Assembly: GCA_031216915.1 (NCBI GenBank)
Contig: CM062290.1
Coordinates: 255,857,597-255,921,596, forward strand
DNA length: 64,000 nucleotides
Reading direction: 5' to 3'
DNA from: Pictodentalium vernedei
Taxonomy: Eukaryota; Mollusca; Scaphopoda; Dentaliida; Dentaliidae
Below the pieces are notes generated by a model. The model saw only the letters and a list, made by a program, of their open reading frames with translations. It did no database searches and was not told the DNA's origin. Positions 11,529-21,782 of the stretch are shown one piece after another. Made by a program: the position numbers and the translations under genes. Each line of letters begins with the position of its first letter. Position 1 is the stretch's first letter.

Positions 11529-11585
11529 AAAAATTTAATTAATGAAGCACCAGGTATGACTCGGTGCTTCATTAATTTAAATTTT
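11529..11585. repeat. Inverted repeat (hairpin)
   Basis: Arms AAATTTAATTAATGAAGCAC(C) and (G)GTGCTTCATTAATTTAAATT around a 10-nt loop, with one indel. Probably a small foldback MITE; no clear target duplication. Confidence 0.75.
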
Positions 11586-12637
11586 GCTAGTGATGATTTT
11601 TATTACCTGGTGAATACATGTGTAGACATCAGTGCCCATGCGTGGATTACAACCAATCCACGCCAATTGTACTGTAGTTGCATTATGCGAAAAATATGCT
11701 GCTTAGAATTTTGCTACATTGACATCACTGATTTTGAGGTGATCAATCTTTCTTGCATCATTGGGCCCTGCAATTTGTATTTTTTTTGAGTAAACAGAGG
11801 TTCTCAGCTCTACCCATTGAATGATTAAAGTCTGTTTGTGGGGAAAAGGTTAAATACACCGCATGCACAGAAATGTGAAAATATACTATGGACTTAAAAA
11901 CTGTAACATTCCAAGACTTCAAACTAATCATTATGTATGGCAAAAGCTCTAATGTTACCTATTTCTGAAACACAGTTAATAACTCTGAAATGATCCCAAG
12001 CAGTTTTTGTTTCATCTTGTTTAACAATCCTGAGTACTGAGTGCCATCTTTGCTAAGCTCAAAAGATAAAAATTTGTTGTGAATTAGGGTTACAATGTTG
12101 TACAAAACATAAATAAATTTGATCACCACTGTAACAAGCTTATTTGAGAAAATGGTTACTATTTTGGGAATCCCAAAAAAATTCTAGTGAAGTGAATGGT
12201 GCACAGACCAACTCTCAGAGGTGAGTAACACTGTTTTGTAATTTAGTTGCAAAGAAAATGATCAGTTACATCAAAGTCTGCAAATTTATTTCTTGCAAAT
12301 GGTCAGTATCAATGGTCTTTTAACTTGTGAACACTTCCTGGGACTTTCTAAGATGCAAAGAAATCATGTTCCTTGATGCTTCTCTTGAAAACATCTCCCA
12401 GCACCAACAATAGTGCACCTCATTTCAAATGGTAGCGAGCAGTATGCTGCACACCTCCCATTTTCAAAATCGAAAGACAGCATATTAACCATTTTTTTTT
12501 TTCTGAAAATCTGAATCTTTGAATTTCTACATTGAATTTTCCCAATTTTACCATCCATAAACTCAACATGCCTCTCAGCAGAAAATAACTAATATTATAA
12601 TTAAAGTCATTGTCCTAAGAAAGTATAAAACTATATT
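11586..12637. other. No gene seen; probable 3' UTR and downstream region of the phosphatase gene
   Basis: Sequence downstream of the phosphatase stop codon on the minus strand. No clear polyadenylation site could be fixed and no repeat is recognised. Confidence 0.4.
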
Positions 12638-12781
12638 TCAGGATGCAGCTAAACCGATAGTCAAAACAGTAACATTATCACCACTCAGTTTGAGAACTGC
12701 ATTTCTCACTAATGTCTGACAAGCTGTATGGTATTTTGTATCTTCAGATGAAAGGCTGGAAGTTGCATCTATACACTCATT
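12638..12781 (-). CDS. PP2C-type Ser/Thr phosphatase, ILKAP-like: last coding exon
   Basis: The exon opens after the acceptor 'CATTTCATTTCAG' (AG at 12783-12782) in phase 0 and ends in TGA at 12640-12638, giving 47 residues. It contains 'CQTLVRNAVLKL' and 'SGDNVTVLTIGL'; the DN-T segment is the C-terminal metal-binding block of PP2C/PPM phosphatases (motif 11), which dephosphorylate pSer/pThr using Mn/Mg. The reading joins in phase with exon 27153-27234. The order of blocks and the 'Y..AC..L...AV' pattern are closest to ILKAP (integrin-linked kinase-associated phosphatase) as I know it, but other PPM members are possible. The short tail after the motif is typical of ILKAP. Confidence 0.85.
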   Translation of the reverse strand, partial: NECIDATSSLSSEDTKYHTACQTLVRNAVLKLSGDNVTVLTIGLAAS

Positions 12782-12941
12782 CTGAAATGAAATGGCAATT
12801 ATGCTAATGAGCGTCAACAAGAGGATGTTCTATTTCATCAAGATGTCACCTACTTCAGTTGAAATACAATTTAGAAGTTTGCCTTGTAAGCAACACACTT
12901 CGAATTAAAAAAAAACAAAACAGAAACAAGACATATAAAAA

Positions 12942-13509
12942 TAGGCCGATGAAATCGTCAGATGTGTACCCATACGCGCAACTAGTAGAAAGCTGTATGA
13001 CGGAGGGCCACCACAGATGCCGACATTATGTACACCATACAAGGTATGGGTACATATAGAAATGGATTGGAGGAGTGTCTAATTTGATGGATAAAGGGTT
13101 AATATCTCCGGAGCAAATTATCAGATTTACATTAAAAACTATACAGCACAGCACATCAGTAACCTGAATAAATATATAAAGTAACATGACAATCGGATTG
13201 ATATTTTTTGAGTTATCTTATGCCAAAGGGACTGGAGGAATTTTCAATTTGAAGGATAAAGGGGGTTAATATCTCCGGATCAAATTATCAGATTTACACC
13301 AAAAACTATACAGCTCGGCACATCAGTAACCTCTGAACACAAATATAAAGTAACTTGCCAATCTAAGCAATATTTTTCAAGTTATCGATTGCCAAAGAAA
13401 TGGATATGGATGCCGAATGGACAGACGGACGGACAAAGGATGGACGAGCGACAGATGGCCACCCCGGAAGCCGGCATTATGTGTAACATACATAGTATGG
13501 GTACACATA
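12942..13509 (+). mobile_element. Family 3 repeat element, short copy (two internal units)
   Basis: The head is TAGGCCGATGAAATCGTCAG followed by 'TGTGTACCCATA'. Two roughly 165-bp units follow (from 13066 and 13232) with 'AATATCTCCGG' and 'AAAACTATACAGC'. The tail has GACAGACGGACGGACAAAGG, then 'TATGGGTACACATA', the reverse complement of the head motif. A near-complete long copy starts at 62120. Confidence 0.8.
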
Positions 13510-13915
13510 AAAAAACCTCCACGAACAATAATAAAATCAACTTTCAGTTTATTTACATTTTCTTCAAAGTTGGGAATGGATTGGGTGATAAGAGCACAAG
13601 ACGGCAAGTAATTTATGACGACTCAATTTCAAATGAAGCTTATGAAACTGTTATTGTTTCTTTGTGGAGATTTAATTCTTTCAATGGTATATATACATTA
13701 TTTTGACGGTTGCCCAGAAACCTGGTATAACAATCTCTGCATGAATATAACAAATACAAACTGATTTCCCAATGTGTCAGTGTCAATATAACTAAACTTG
13801 ATCACATCTGGTCAATCACTCATGGGCAGAATTCACTTGAATGAATAAATTGTAAATTCTCGATAGGGTTCTTCATTAAATTTCAAAATTCTTCATTCAA
13901 ATTTCTGGAGCCCTG
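13510..13915. other. No gene seen
   Basis: AT-rich spacer in the large phosphatase intron region or downstream flank. No recognised repeat. Confidence 0.4.
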
Positions 13916-15066
13916 CCCCCCCCCCCCCCCCCACCCCCAAATCAGTTCGGTATAATGCCTTGAACAAATCTAATCTAGGAGTCATAGTTGTGCTACATAC
14001 CAAATATCAAAAGATTCTGACTGGTGGATCTGAAGAAGATGAACTTGGAAGAACATTCCTATATTGCACTAAGGTAAAATTCAGGCTCCCAAAAGAAACC
14101 TAAATATGAACCCGGGACCTGATTTGAACATGCTTGAATCTGATTTCCACTTAGGATGGTGTATAACCAAATATCAAAAGATTCTCACAGTGAATCTAAT
14201 TAAGAAGATTTTTAAGGAATTTTCCTCATATTGCACTAGGTTACAATTCAGTATTCCATAAGGAGCCAAAATATGACCCAGGGACTTGATTTGACAAAAT
14301 TTGAATTCAATCACCACTGAGGATGATGTATACCAAGTATCAAGATTCTCACTGGTGGATCTGATTAGGAAGGTTTTTAAAGAATTTTCCTCATATTGCC
14401 CCAAGTTAAAATTTTGGCTCACATAAGGAGCCCAAATATGAACCCAGAGATTTGATTTGATCAAACTTGTATCTGATCCCCCAAAGAATGCTGTATACGA
14501 ATGTCAAAAGATTTTAACTGGTGGATTTGAAGAAGACTTCTTAAGAATATTTCTCATATTGTACTTCATTATACTTTTTGCTCCCAAAGGGAGCAGAAGT
14601 ATGAACCCTGGGACATGATGTGAATCTGACACCCTAAAGATGCCTTATATGGGATATCAAAAGATTTTAACTGGTGCATCTGAAGAAGATTTTCAAAGAA
14701 GTTTCCTCATATTGCTCTAAGATAAACTGATGCTCGCTCAGGGAGCCCAAATATGAATCAAGGGACCTGATTTTAACAGACTTGAATCTGTTCCCCAAGA
14801 ATATTGTACACTGAAGGGCAGAAGATTCTGACTGGAGAATCAGAAGATTTTTGGAATTTGGAATCCTAATAGGGTTATGCCACTTGGGTTGGGCTGAAAT
14901 TGAACAAAGTTAAACTGACATATAAGAAACATGCCTGCCAAATTTGGTTCAATTTGCTCCAGTAGTATTTGAGGAGCAACTGATAATGTCAAGTTCACAG
15001 TGAACAGATGGCAGACGAAACGCAACCAGTAAAATGCATTTTGTGCCATCGCTCAGGTGAGCTAAA
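13916..15066 (+). mobile_element. Family 1 repeat element, copy d (head replaced by poly-C)
   Basis: About eight units of the family 1 core ('CCAAATATCAAAAGATTCTG', 'GGAGCCCAAATATGAACC') end in 'GCTCAGGTGAGCTAA' at 15051-15065. The head motif is missing: the 5' side begins in a poly-C run at 13916-13933. The usual GGACGGAC tract is reduced to 'AGATGGCAGACGAAACG'. Confidence 0.7.
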
Positions 15067-15170
15067 AATTGCAGCGTGATGTGTCTTTCATCACATCTGT
15101 CTTCCCTTACAGACCAAGTTCAAAATACTTATGGTCAGGTTAACTGTTCGGTTCAATAATAATTTTTTAA

Positions 15171-15286
15171 CTCTAAAGGGCCTAATTTGAACTTTTATTA
15201 CTTTTTACTGCAACAGAACAGGTGCTCCAAAATGCAGTCTCTAGGTTAACTATCAAAATGTATAAAAATATCCAGGCCCTTTAGGG
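15171..15286. mobile_element. TTAA-flanked MITE (piggyBac-like), 116 bp
   Basis: TTAA at 15167-15170 and 15287-15290 flank ends CTCTAAAGGGCC and GGCCCTTTAGGG (11 of 12 bases pair). TTAA duplication with C-rich short TIRs is the piggyBac signature. No coding capacity. Confidence 0.7.
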
Positions 15287-15396
15287 TTAAACCAGCAAAA
15301 GAAAAGTTTTTGCTCAAACTTATTATCCTAGAAACTGTAAATCAACTCTTTCAGAAGATCTGAATGATAGTTATGTGAAACTAGAGATGAGATATA

Positions 15397-15960
15397 ACAA
15401 GTGCACAGCCAGGCGGTGGATCAATATACGGCCGCCTATGAAGAAATTGCGCTTGTGAAGAAAATTTTAGTTGAACAAAAGGTCAATAATTCCTTCAAAC
15501 ATAATTGTACATTCCTGGCTTACGACCCATTAAAGTTGAATATATTGTTTTCAAGTTATTGCATAGAGAATCAAAAGTCACCAAAACTCCCAGATGGTTG
15601 CCATGGCAGCCATATTGGAATGCCAGAATGCTGGTTATCGAAAGGAACCATCCTCTAGTCATGACTAATCAACCATAAAAAAAACAGTATCTGTTGGATG
15701 TATTGTTTTCAAGTTATAGCATGGACAAATAAAAGTTAACAGACTGATGGATGGACAGACGGATGGACATTGATGCTGGTTATTGAAAAGAACCATCCTC
15801 TAGTCATGACTAATCAACCATAAAAAAACAGTATCATGTGGATGTATTGTATTCAAGTTATCATGTTGGCAAACAAAAGTTACCAGATGCAGGTCTGTTT
15901 ATTTCAGAATTTGGCATAACCCCTTTAATGTTCGCCTGATTAGAGCCTTGCTAACCCATT
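15397..15960 (+). mobile_element. Family 5 repeat element, 5' part
   Basis: The head is ACAAGTGCACAGCC...TATACGGCCG. Three units of 90-140 bp follow with 'GGAACCATCCTCTAGTCATG', 'ATCAACCATAAAAAA' and 'TTTTCAAGTTAT', and a GGATGGACAGACGGATGGAC tract is internal (15751). The matching 3' end (CGGCCGTATAAA) is found in another copy at 26985. The 3' boundary here is not clear. Confidence 0.55.
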
Positions 15961-16201
15961 GTTTGTTCTCCAAAATCAGACATAAGTAACCCATGTAGAT
16001 GATGTAACCAAAATATTTATTATACCCACAATGCAGCTTGGGACTTTTATTTTAAGACAGACAACTTCACAAGATACATTTCTGTTTGAAAAAGAATAAA
16101 CTTAGTCACAGTTACGTGACTGCACGGGGGACGTTTTAAGGCTGGAACCCCAAACCAGCAATCCGCCAGAGAGACTGCAATACTGGCGTCTTAAACTTTG
16201 C
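15961..16201. other. No gene seen
   Basis: Short spacer between the family 5 copy and a TTAA-flanked MITE. Confidence 0.4.
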
Positions 16202-16205
16202 TTAA

Positions 16206-16448
16206 CCCTTTACCTAACATGAAAAGCAGACGACACTTGTAAAAAAAATTCTTGAATAACTAATTTTTTTCATTTTTTGTCTCAAAAACATAGGTTATGA
16301 CCCCTCGTTGGAACGAGCTCGACGAGCTCGTTCCAACGAGGGGTCATAACCTATGTTTTTGAGACAAAAAATGAAAATATTTTGAAAATTAATTGGCGAT
16401 ATTTGAGAATAGCGCTGGCCGGTTTTGGCCGTTACGTTGGGTAAAGGG
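16206..16448. mobile_element. TTAA-flanked MITE with perfect 55-nt-arm palindrome
   Basis: TTAA at 16202-16205 and 16449-16452 flank the termini CCCTTTACCTAAC and GTTGGGTAAAGGG, a piggyBac-like arrangement. Inside, 16267-16321 and 16323-16377 are exact reverse complements with one base (16322) between them. The hairpin would be 55 bp with essentially no loop. No protein is encoded. Confidence 0.85.
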
Positions 16449-16452
16449 TTAA

Positions 16453-17038
16453 AGACAAAAGGTTTGTTCTGATATTATGACTTGTCAGCTTAATGACACT
16501 GCAATGGTGACCAGAGTGATCTTTATAAAGGCTTTAAAAATAGTTCATGATAAAAAACTGAAAGTGAGTCTGAGATCACTAAAAATTATTTAAAATCAGC
16601 CACGGAATGAAGCAAATTAAATATGGTGAGACAAATGGAGGGAGGGGGTCACATTATTGGGCGTAAGCACTGTCAGCAATTTCCACTGCACAAAAAAAGA
16701 GTTCTTCGATAGCTAATAATTTGATTACCTCCCTTACATTAGTTACCTTTCAACAGTACAAAAATACACTTTTTAATATGCCTCTGGTGAGCTGTTTTTT
16801 GTCTCAATGCCGCTTCGAACCGTGTTGGTTCAGTGACTGACGGATGAAGGACTTTACTAAAAGCTGTAAGGATCGGGCTGGGGGGGAGGGGGTGCCACAC
16901 CTAGGGCCAAGTTTGCCAGAGTGTATTCAAAATTGTCAACCAAATTTTGAAATTTAATCCTAAAAGATGCGATTAACCTCGCACCCGAAACAGATATCCA
17001 CAATCGTGAATGCACAACCCGTCTCCAGGAGAAAATAG
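16453..17038. other. No gene seen
   Basis: Spacer without recognised repeats. G-rich stretches at 16630-16650 and 16877-16890. Confidence 0.4.
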
Positions 17039-17081
17039 GGGTGGGGTGGGGTGGGGTGGGGTGGGGTGGGGTGGGAGGGGG
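17039..17081 (+). repeat. (GGGGT)n simple repeat
   Basis: About seven GGGGT units then a G-run; G-quadruplex-prone on the plus strand. Confidence 0.95.
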
Positions 17082-17262
17082 GTGTTGCATACCAAGTGCG
17101 CCTATGACTGGATTCGCCCTTGTGGTTTTAAATAATGTGATTGTAACGTTATTGATAGACCATTTATTTGGGGTGTTGCATACCAAGTGCGCCTATGACT
17201 GGATTCGCCCTTGTGGTTTTAAATAATGTGATTGTAACGTTATTGATAGACCATTTATTTAA
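17082..17262 (+). repeat. Perfect two-copy tandem duplication, 91-bp period
   Basis: GTGTTGCATACCAAGTGCGC at 17082 recurs at 17173. The two copies are identical for about 88 bases, up to 'GACCATTTATTT'. A recent duplication or an assembly duplication. Confidence 0.95.
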
Positions 17263-17329
17263 TAGATGTTTCAATGCATAAGACAAGCTGCAACTATTTA
17301 ATGCATGCATGTCACCCCCGTTAGGACTA

Positions 17330-17412
17330 CCCTTATAAAAAAGTACCATGGTAACTAAACCATGGTAAATCCCAAAATACCCTGGTAATTTATCATGGTA
17401 CTTTTATAAGGG
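17330..17412. mobile_element. 83-bp TA-flanked MITE
   Basis: TA at 17328-17329 and 17413-17414 flanks CCCTTATAAAAAAGTACCAT and ATGGTACTTTTATAAGGG, which pair with two extra A's on the left. TA duplication fits Tc1/mariner-type mobilisation. Confidence 0.65.
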
Positions 17413-17648
17413 TACAATCCAGAAACATTAAAAATTATGGTAAGTACTCACAAATCCAGGGGACATCACGTCTGGGGGGGGGGGGGGGGAGGTCTGGGGG
17501 GGGGGGGGCGGCAAATTAATGTGGGAAGGTACATGGAACCAACTGTGGCCTCCTTTCGTGTGAATGTGACTGAATTGCCAATTCCGTCAGACGTTCTCTA
17601 GATGCAAGGCAATTTATATTTCAAAGAAGACTGTGCAAAGGGCTGTGT

Positions 17649-17713
17649 GTGTGTGTGGGGGGGGGGGAGGTTACCAAGGTGGCCTTTGGCAAAGGCCACC
17701 TTGGTAACCCCCC

Positions 17714-17744
<31 letters not shown>

Positions 17745-17752
17745 ACATGCAC
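17649..17752. repeat. Compound palindrome: (GT)n-(G)n / (C)n-(AC)n around a 41-nt hairpin
   Basis: GGTTACCAAGGTGGCCTTTG (17669-17688) pairs exactly with CAAAGGCCACCTTGGTAACC (17690-17709). The flanking GTGTGT..GGGG is mirrored by CCCC..ACACAC on the other side. Either a real foldback or a template-switch product. Confidence 0.9.
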
Positions 17753-18639
17753 ACCTACACACACATGCCCAATCCTGTACGTAACAAGTTGTCCAAATTG
17801 CAATGATTGTTTACTAAAGTATAATTTCTGGTAGACGGAAGCGGGGACAGGCGGATTAACGGGGGAGGAACCCTCTGACGGGATACAGGAAGAAGGCAAA
17901 ACAAAATATTGTATGGGAAAACGTGAAAGTGGATCGCAAGGGTTTTTATTTCGCATAATAACACTCTGTTTTTTATGTTTTTGTTTGTTTGTTTTTTAGA
18001 ACCATTTTCTGACAATAAAATCTAGGGTTGGGATGGTCCTCACGGTACGCTTTTGTTGTACGAGATTTTATCGTCTGGGTCATGATGTCCTAGAAATTGT
18101 ATGATTTTGTAAGCCTCACAATCAAACTGGCCAAATATATTTTTCGATGTGTGCTTTTACAAATAGGAATTATATTTACTCCGTAAGTTGAAATTAATAT
18201 TATATGCAGCACATCATTCCATGGCAATTGCAGAGATTTAGGTGTAAATAAATGTTACTGACAGGTGCGTAAAACACCCAAATCACGTATCGTGATACGA
18301 TTTTTCATCTTGAGTGTCAGTGCACACAGAGCGAAACTGCCAAAAGCTGTGTTGTGATTCACCGTTGTTACTGTGTAGTAGTGTACACATTACATAGCAA
18401 CCCATCCCTAATGAGCCGGACTGTCATTACCGAATTGGCCTGTATCATATTTTTGCGGCAATCCACGAAGCGACTTGGAACAATTCTCACACGAATACGG
18501 CTCATCATTACAAACAATATTTATGCGAATCCTCAAAAACTTTGCGCGAACCATCTGGATTTCGAGGCAACCCATTTTTCGTTCGCATGTTTTTCGATCC
18601 AGGCTACCTCCAGGCGAACCAAACGATCGTTCGCCTCAA
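17753..18639. other. No gene seen
   Basis: Intron sequence of the phosphatase gene. Contains small palindromes near 18280-18300 (CGTATCGTGATACG) but no recognised gene or repeat. Confidence 0.4.
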
Positions 18640-18817
18640 AAAAACAGGCCTGAGATGGATGGACCAAACAGACAGACAAATGGATGGACAGGCAGAGAAT
18701 GATGCTGGTTATCGAAAGGAACCATCCTCTAGTCATGATTAATCAACCATAAAAAAGCAGCATCTGTTCGATCTATAGTTTTCAAGTTACAGCGTGGACA
18801 ATCAAAAGTCCCTGAAA
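18640..18817 (+). mobile_element. Family 5 repeat, left part (split by DIRS copy A)
   Basis: Contains GACAGACAAATGGATGGACA and 'GGAACCATCCTCTAGTCATG' units as at 15630. It continues at 25666 after the DIRS element: 'AAAGTCCCTGAAA' | 'ATCCAAGATGGCTGCCATGG', matching 15567-15607 of the uninterrupted copy. Confidence 0.75.
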
Positions 18818-19045
18818 GTTAAAAAATTTATAGTAATTTATATATTTTTTATACTTACCAATGACCCAGACATAGCTGGTGCTAACTCTTAAAATATAGG
18901 GCCAAACACAAATTTTGCCCCCCAATCCCCAAAATTTGCATCTAAAACCAAAGAAAACATGTCCTGAATGGCCCTCCACACTTCACCTCTACTGCGCATG
19001 CGCAGTGTCAAGGACATTCCGAAATTGGCGCCATTAATCATTCTT
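18818..19045 (-). repeat. DIRS A inverted terminal repeat (3' side)
   Basis: Pairs with 25464-25665 apart from the outermost 35 bases, which differ by design. Contains TGCGCATGCGCA at 18993-19004. Confidence 0.85.
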
Positions 19046-19119
19046 ATAACCAGTGCCTGGTAAGCACTATGTACTCAGCGGGGAGGTATGAGTTCCCAAC
19101 TCCTGGGAGGGCCATCCCC

Positions 19120-19208
19120 GTCTGGGTCATTGGTAAGTATAAAAAATATATGAATTACTATAAATTTTTTAACATTTTTATACTGTACCAATGACCCAGA
19201 CATAGCTG
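19120..19208 (-). repeat. DIRS A internal complementary region
   Basis: 19120-19173 is the reverse complement of the 3' terminus (18818-18870). 19174-19208 is the reverse complement of the 5' terminus (25631-25665). The two are fused at 19173/19174, as if copied from a circle junction. Confidence 0.88.
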
Positions 19209-19789
19209 AATAGTAAAAAGGCTGGAGGGCCTAGGACATAGAGCAAGTTGGAATACGCTCAATTATATAAAATAGAGTCATCCCCTCTAGGGAAAAAGAA
19301 GTATTAGGCCTTACATGTATCTTTCTTATTTATGATAAATTAGAAAGATACAACACCTTCCAAAATTGAGCATCATACATCCATGTACTCTATTAATATC
19401 TAGTATAATCCTTATACTAATAATTTTTAAAGTAAGCCAATAAATAAAGTAAGTCTAGAGAATAGAGACTCTTTATACTCCTTAAAAGTGTCTGAGGATT
19501 GTATAATAATGTCCGTTTGACACGTGCTATATTCAAAAGCTATACTTTAAAAACTAAGGCCTGAATGAATTTTTAAAACATAAACTTCTCACTAAAAAGG
19601 CATCCCAATAACAGCTCAGAATTACTAGCTCCGGAGGAGGTATCCCCTTGTTTTCATAGTAAAACTGGTGACCCAAGGGAACACCCTCCCCCCCCCCCTT
19701 TTTCTTGCCCTGGGTCAAAAAGCCCAGAGCGAAGAGGGCAGCAGAACGGAGTCACTGCCAAAACAGACAGCCTACCTAGCTATAGTAGC

Positions 19790-20960
19790 AACTGTTAAGT
19801 GAATGACATTCTGAGCAGTAGATAATAGACCTAACAATAGAGGCCTCCAGAAATGGACTCGATATTTCTGAGATAAAAATTCATGAATGTGGATGGCTGA
19901 GCGCAATGAGCAGCCTTCAAAAATCTATAATAGCGACACTATTAATGTAAGCCCAAGATGTAGAAGAACTCTTACTTCATGAGCCGAAATCTCAAGCACA
20001 ACTGCTGAGTCAATGATATACCATAAGCAGTATCGATAGTTAATTGAATCCATTAGCAATAGAATGGAGCGTAACGTCCTTCTATTAGGCATCAAAGACA
20101 GAAGAAGCTTACGCCCGTAGTAATAAACAGATATCTGTTTATAAATACGTAAACTCTAACCGGACAGAGTAAAGGCCTATGCCCGTACGAAGACGGAAGG
20201 ACCTTAATAACAATAGGTTCCGGATATTTATTAGGAGCCTGACTCTTATGCAAAAATCCAACCTAAATAGTAAAGGAAGTAGTGATTCCGAAACTACGAA
20301 AGTGAGAATCATCCACCGATAGTGCATGAAGCTCACTGACTCTTCAGTAAAAGAGAAGCCAACAGAATTACTGTCTAAAAGGTCAGAATTTGAAAACTAC
20401 TGTTTCCAGAGGCTCAAATGATTACTTAGCTAAATAAGAACCGAAGTTAAATTCCGTATAGAAATTTAATCTAATGATTCTAAGTCTATTTATCGAAAAG
20501 TTACTAACTGACTTAGATAAAGAGACATAAGACTCAATTGTAAACTATCATAGAGTGCATAGGTATGAGATAACATAAACCTATAACCTTAATAGTAACA
20601 GGCTGCAGTAGATCTTGTCAAACAAGTGTACTAGAAAGTTGCAATGACTAGTATGGAGGGATCAACAATATCAACATAGTGATCCCTACACCAACGACGG
20701 AAGAGCCTCCACTTTAGCCGTATAGTATAGCGAAGAAGAGGTTCTCCTACAGTAAGAAATCGCGTCCAAAGCTCGTCCAGTACAATGCTTACAATGCAAT
20801 AAGGACCACACAACGGAACACGTGAAGGTTGAGACCTTGCGGGTTGTGATGAAGATGACACGATTTTCCCCAGCGAAAGAAGATCCTCTCATGGAGGAAG
20901 TTTTCGCGTTAAGTCCCACAGTAGACATCTGAGTAAATTTACCCACGGTCTCCGTGAAGA
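19790..20960 (-). pseudogene. DIRS A tyrosine recombinase remnant
   Basis: Nucleotide-level match to the copy B recombinase (39037-40220): the same 'CACTATTA' / 'GCATGAAGCTCACTGACTCT' blocks and the same order. Short frames such as 20631-20861 keep 'WCRDHYVDIVDPSI', equivalent to the copy B N-terminal domain. Many stops and frameshifts; non-functional. Confidence 0.7.
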
Positions 20961-20979
20961 CAGAGATGCTATCAACAGA

Positions 20980-21770
20980 AATGTATTGTGGTTGTTTATC
21001 TTAGCAATACTTGCTGAAACAACAGCGCAAGAGGATACGCATATCCTATCATTCCGTCCTATTAGATCAATAGAGCGTTAACAACATAAGCTCAGAGATC
21101 CGGACATGTAAACACATACGTCTGCAATTGAAAGGCAAGTTGTGTCGTAAATAAATTATCATTGGGCGCTCCCATTGATAGCAAATCTGATTGAATACTT
21201 GTTTGTTGAGAGTCCATTCTAACAGCAACAAGCGACCTATAAGTGAAAGGGAGTCCGGTAATACAATCAGACGACCCAGAATATAACAGACCGAAGCAGA
21301 ACTTGGTGTACTATAACAAACAGAAGGATTCTTTCCATTAAATTGAATAACGGAAACGAATGAGTGCCTCCCTGGTTCCGGAGATACGCAACTACTGTCG
21401 TATTATCGGACAGGATTTGGACATGCGTTTCTGAATAATGTTCATCCAATATTTATTTATTTATTTATTGGTGTTTAAGGTCACATACTTATGCACAATG
21501 GCTAATCGTGACCGATATTCATCCAATGACATAAAGCAAGCCTAAAAAACATTATTCCGCGGAAGATAAGTGCTTGCCTAGAGACTGCGGAACCCAAAGA
21601 CCCTGGCACTTCGAATCCGTTGGGATCAATATTGTATCCCAACCTGTTTGACTGGCAACCGTCATAATTATAAAACTCGGATCCGGCAACTGCAGTGGGA
21701 CTCTCTGAGTCAACCACCGAATGTTTGCCCCAGTCTGAATCTCTTGCTACACTAGATAGACAAGAGAACA
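20980..21770 (-). pseudogene. DIRS A RNase H remnant
   Basis: Pieces include 'VQILSDNTTVVAYLRNQGG' (21267-21449) and 'FEVPGSLGS' (21502-21789). These match the RNase H blocks of copies B and C ('IMDASQTGWG', 'ILSDN'). A 67-bp SINE tail is inserted at 21451. Frames are broken. Confidence 0.7.
21451..21517 (-). mobile_element. 5'-truncated SINE tail inserted in DIRS A
   Basis: The minus strand reads CACGATTAGCCATTGTGCAT ... (AATA)n, matching the SINE tail at 10340-10395. The target duplication is TTCATCCAAT (21441-21450 and 21518-21527). Sibling copies B and C have a single uninterrupted site here. Confidence 0.85.
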
Positions 21771-21782
21771 TGTAAATCGAGC

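Noticed and set aside
17602-18015. Pro/His/Thr-rich open frames
   Set aside because: They read through the C-run and AC microsatellite of the palindrome.
19684-19720. Poly-C followed by CTTTTTCTTGC as a polypyrimidine splice tract
   Set aside because: No AG acceptor and exon on the relevant strand; the tract is at a fixed place in the DIRS 3' region in all copies.
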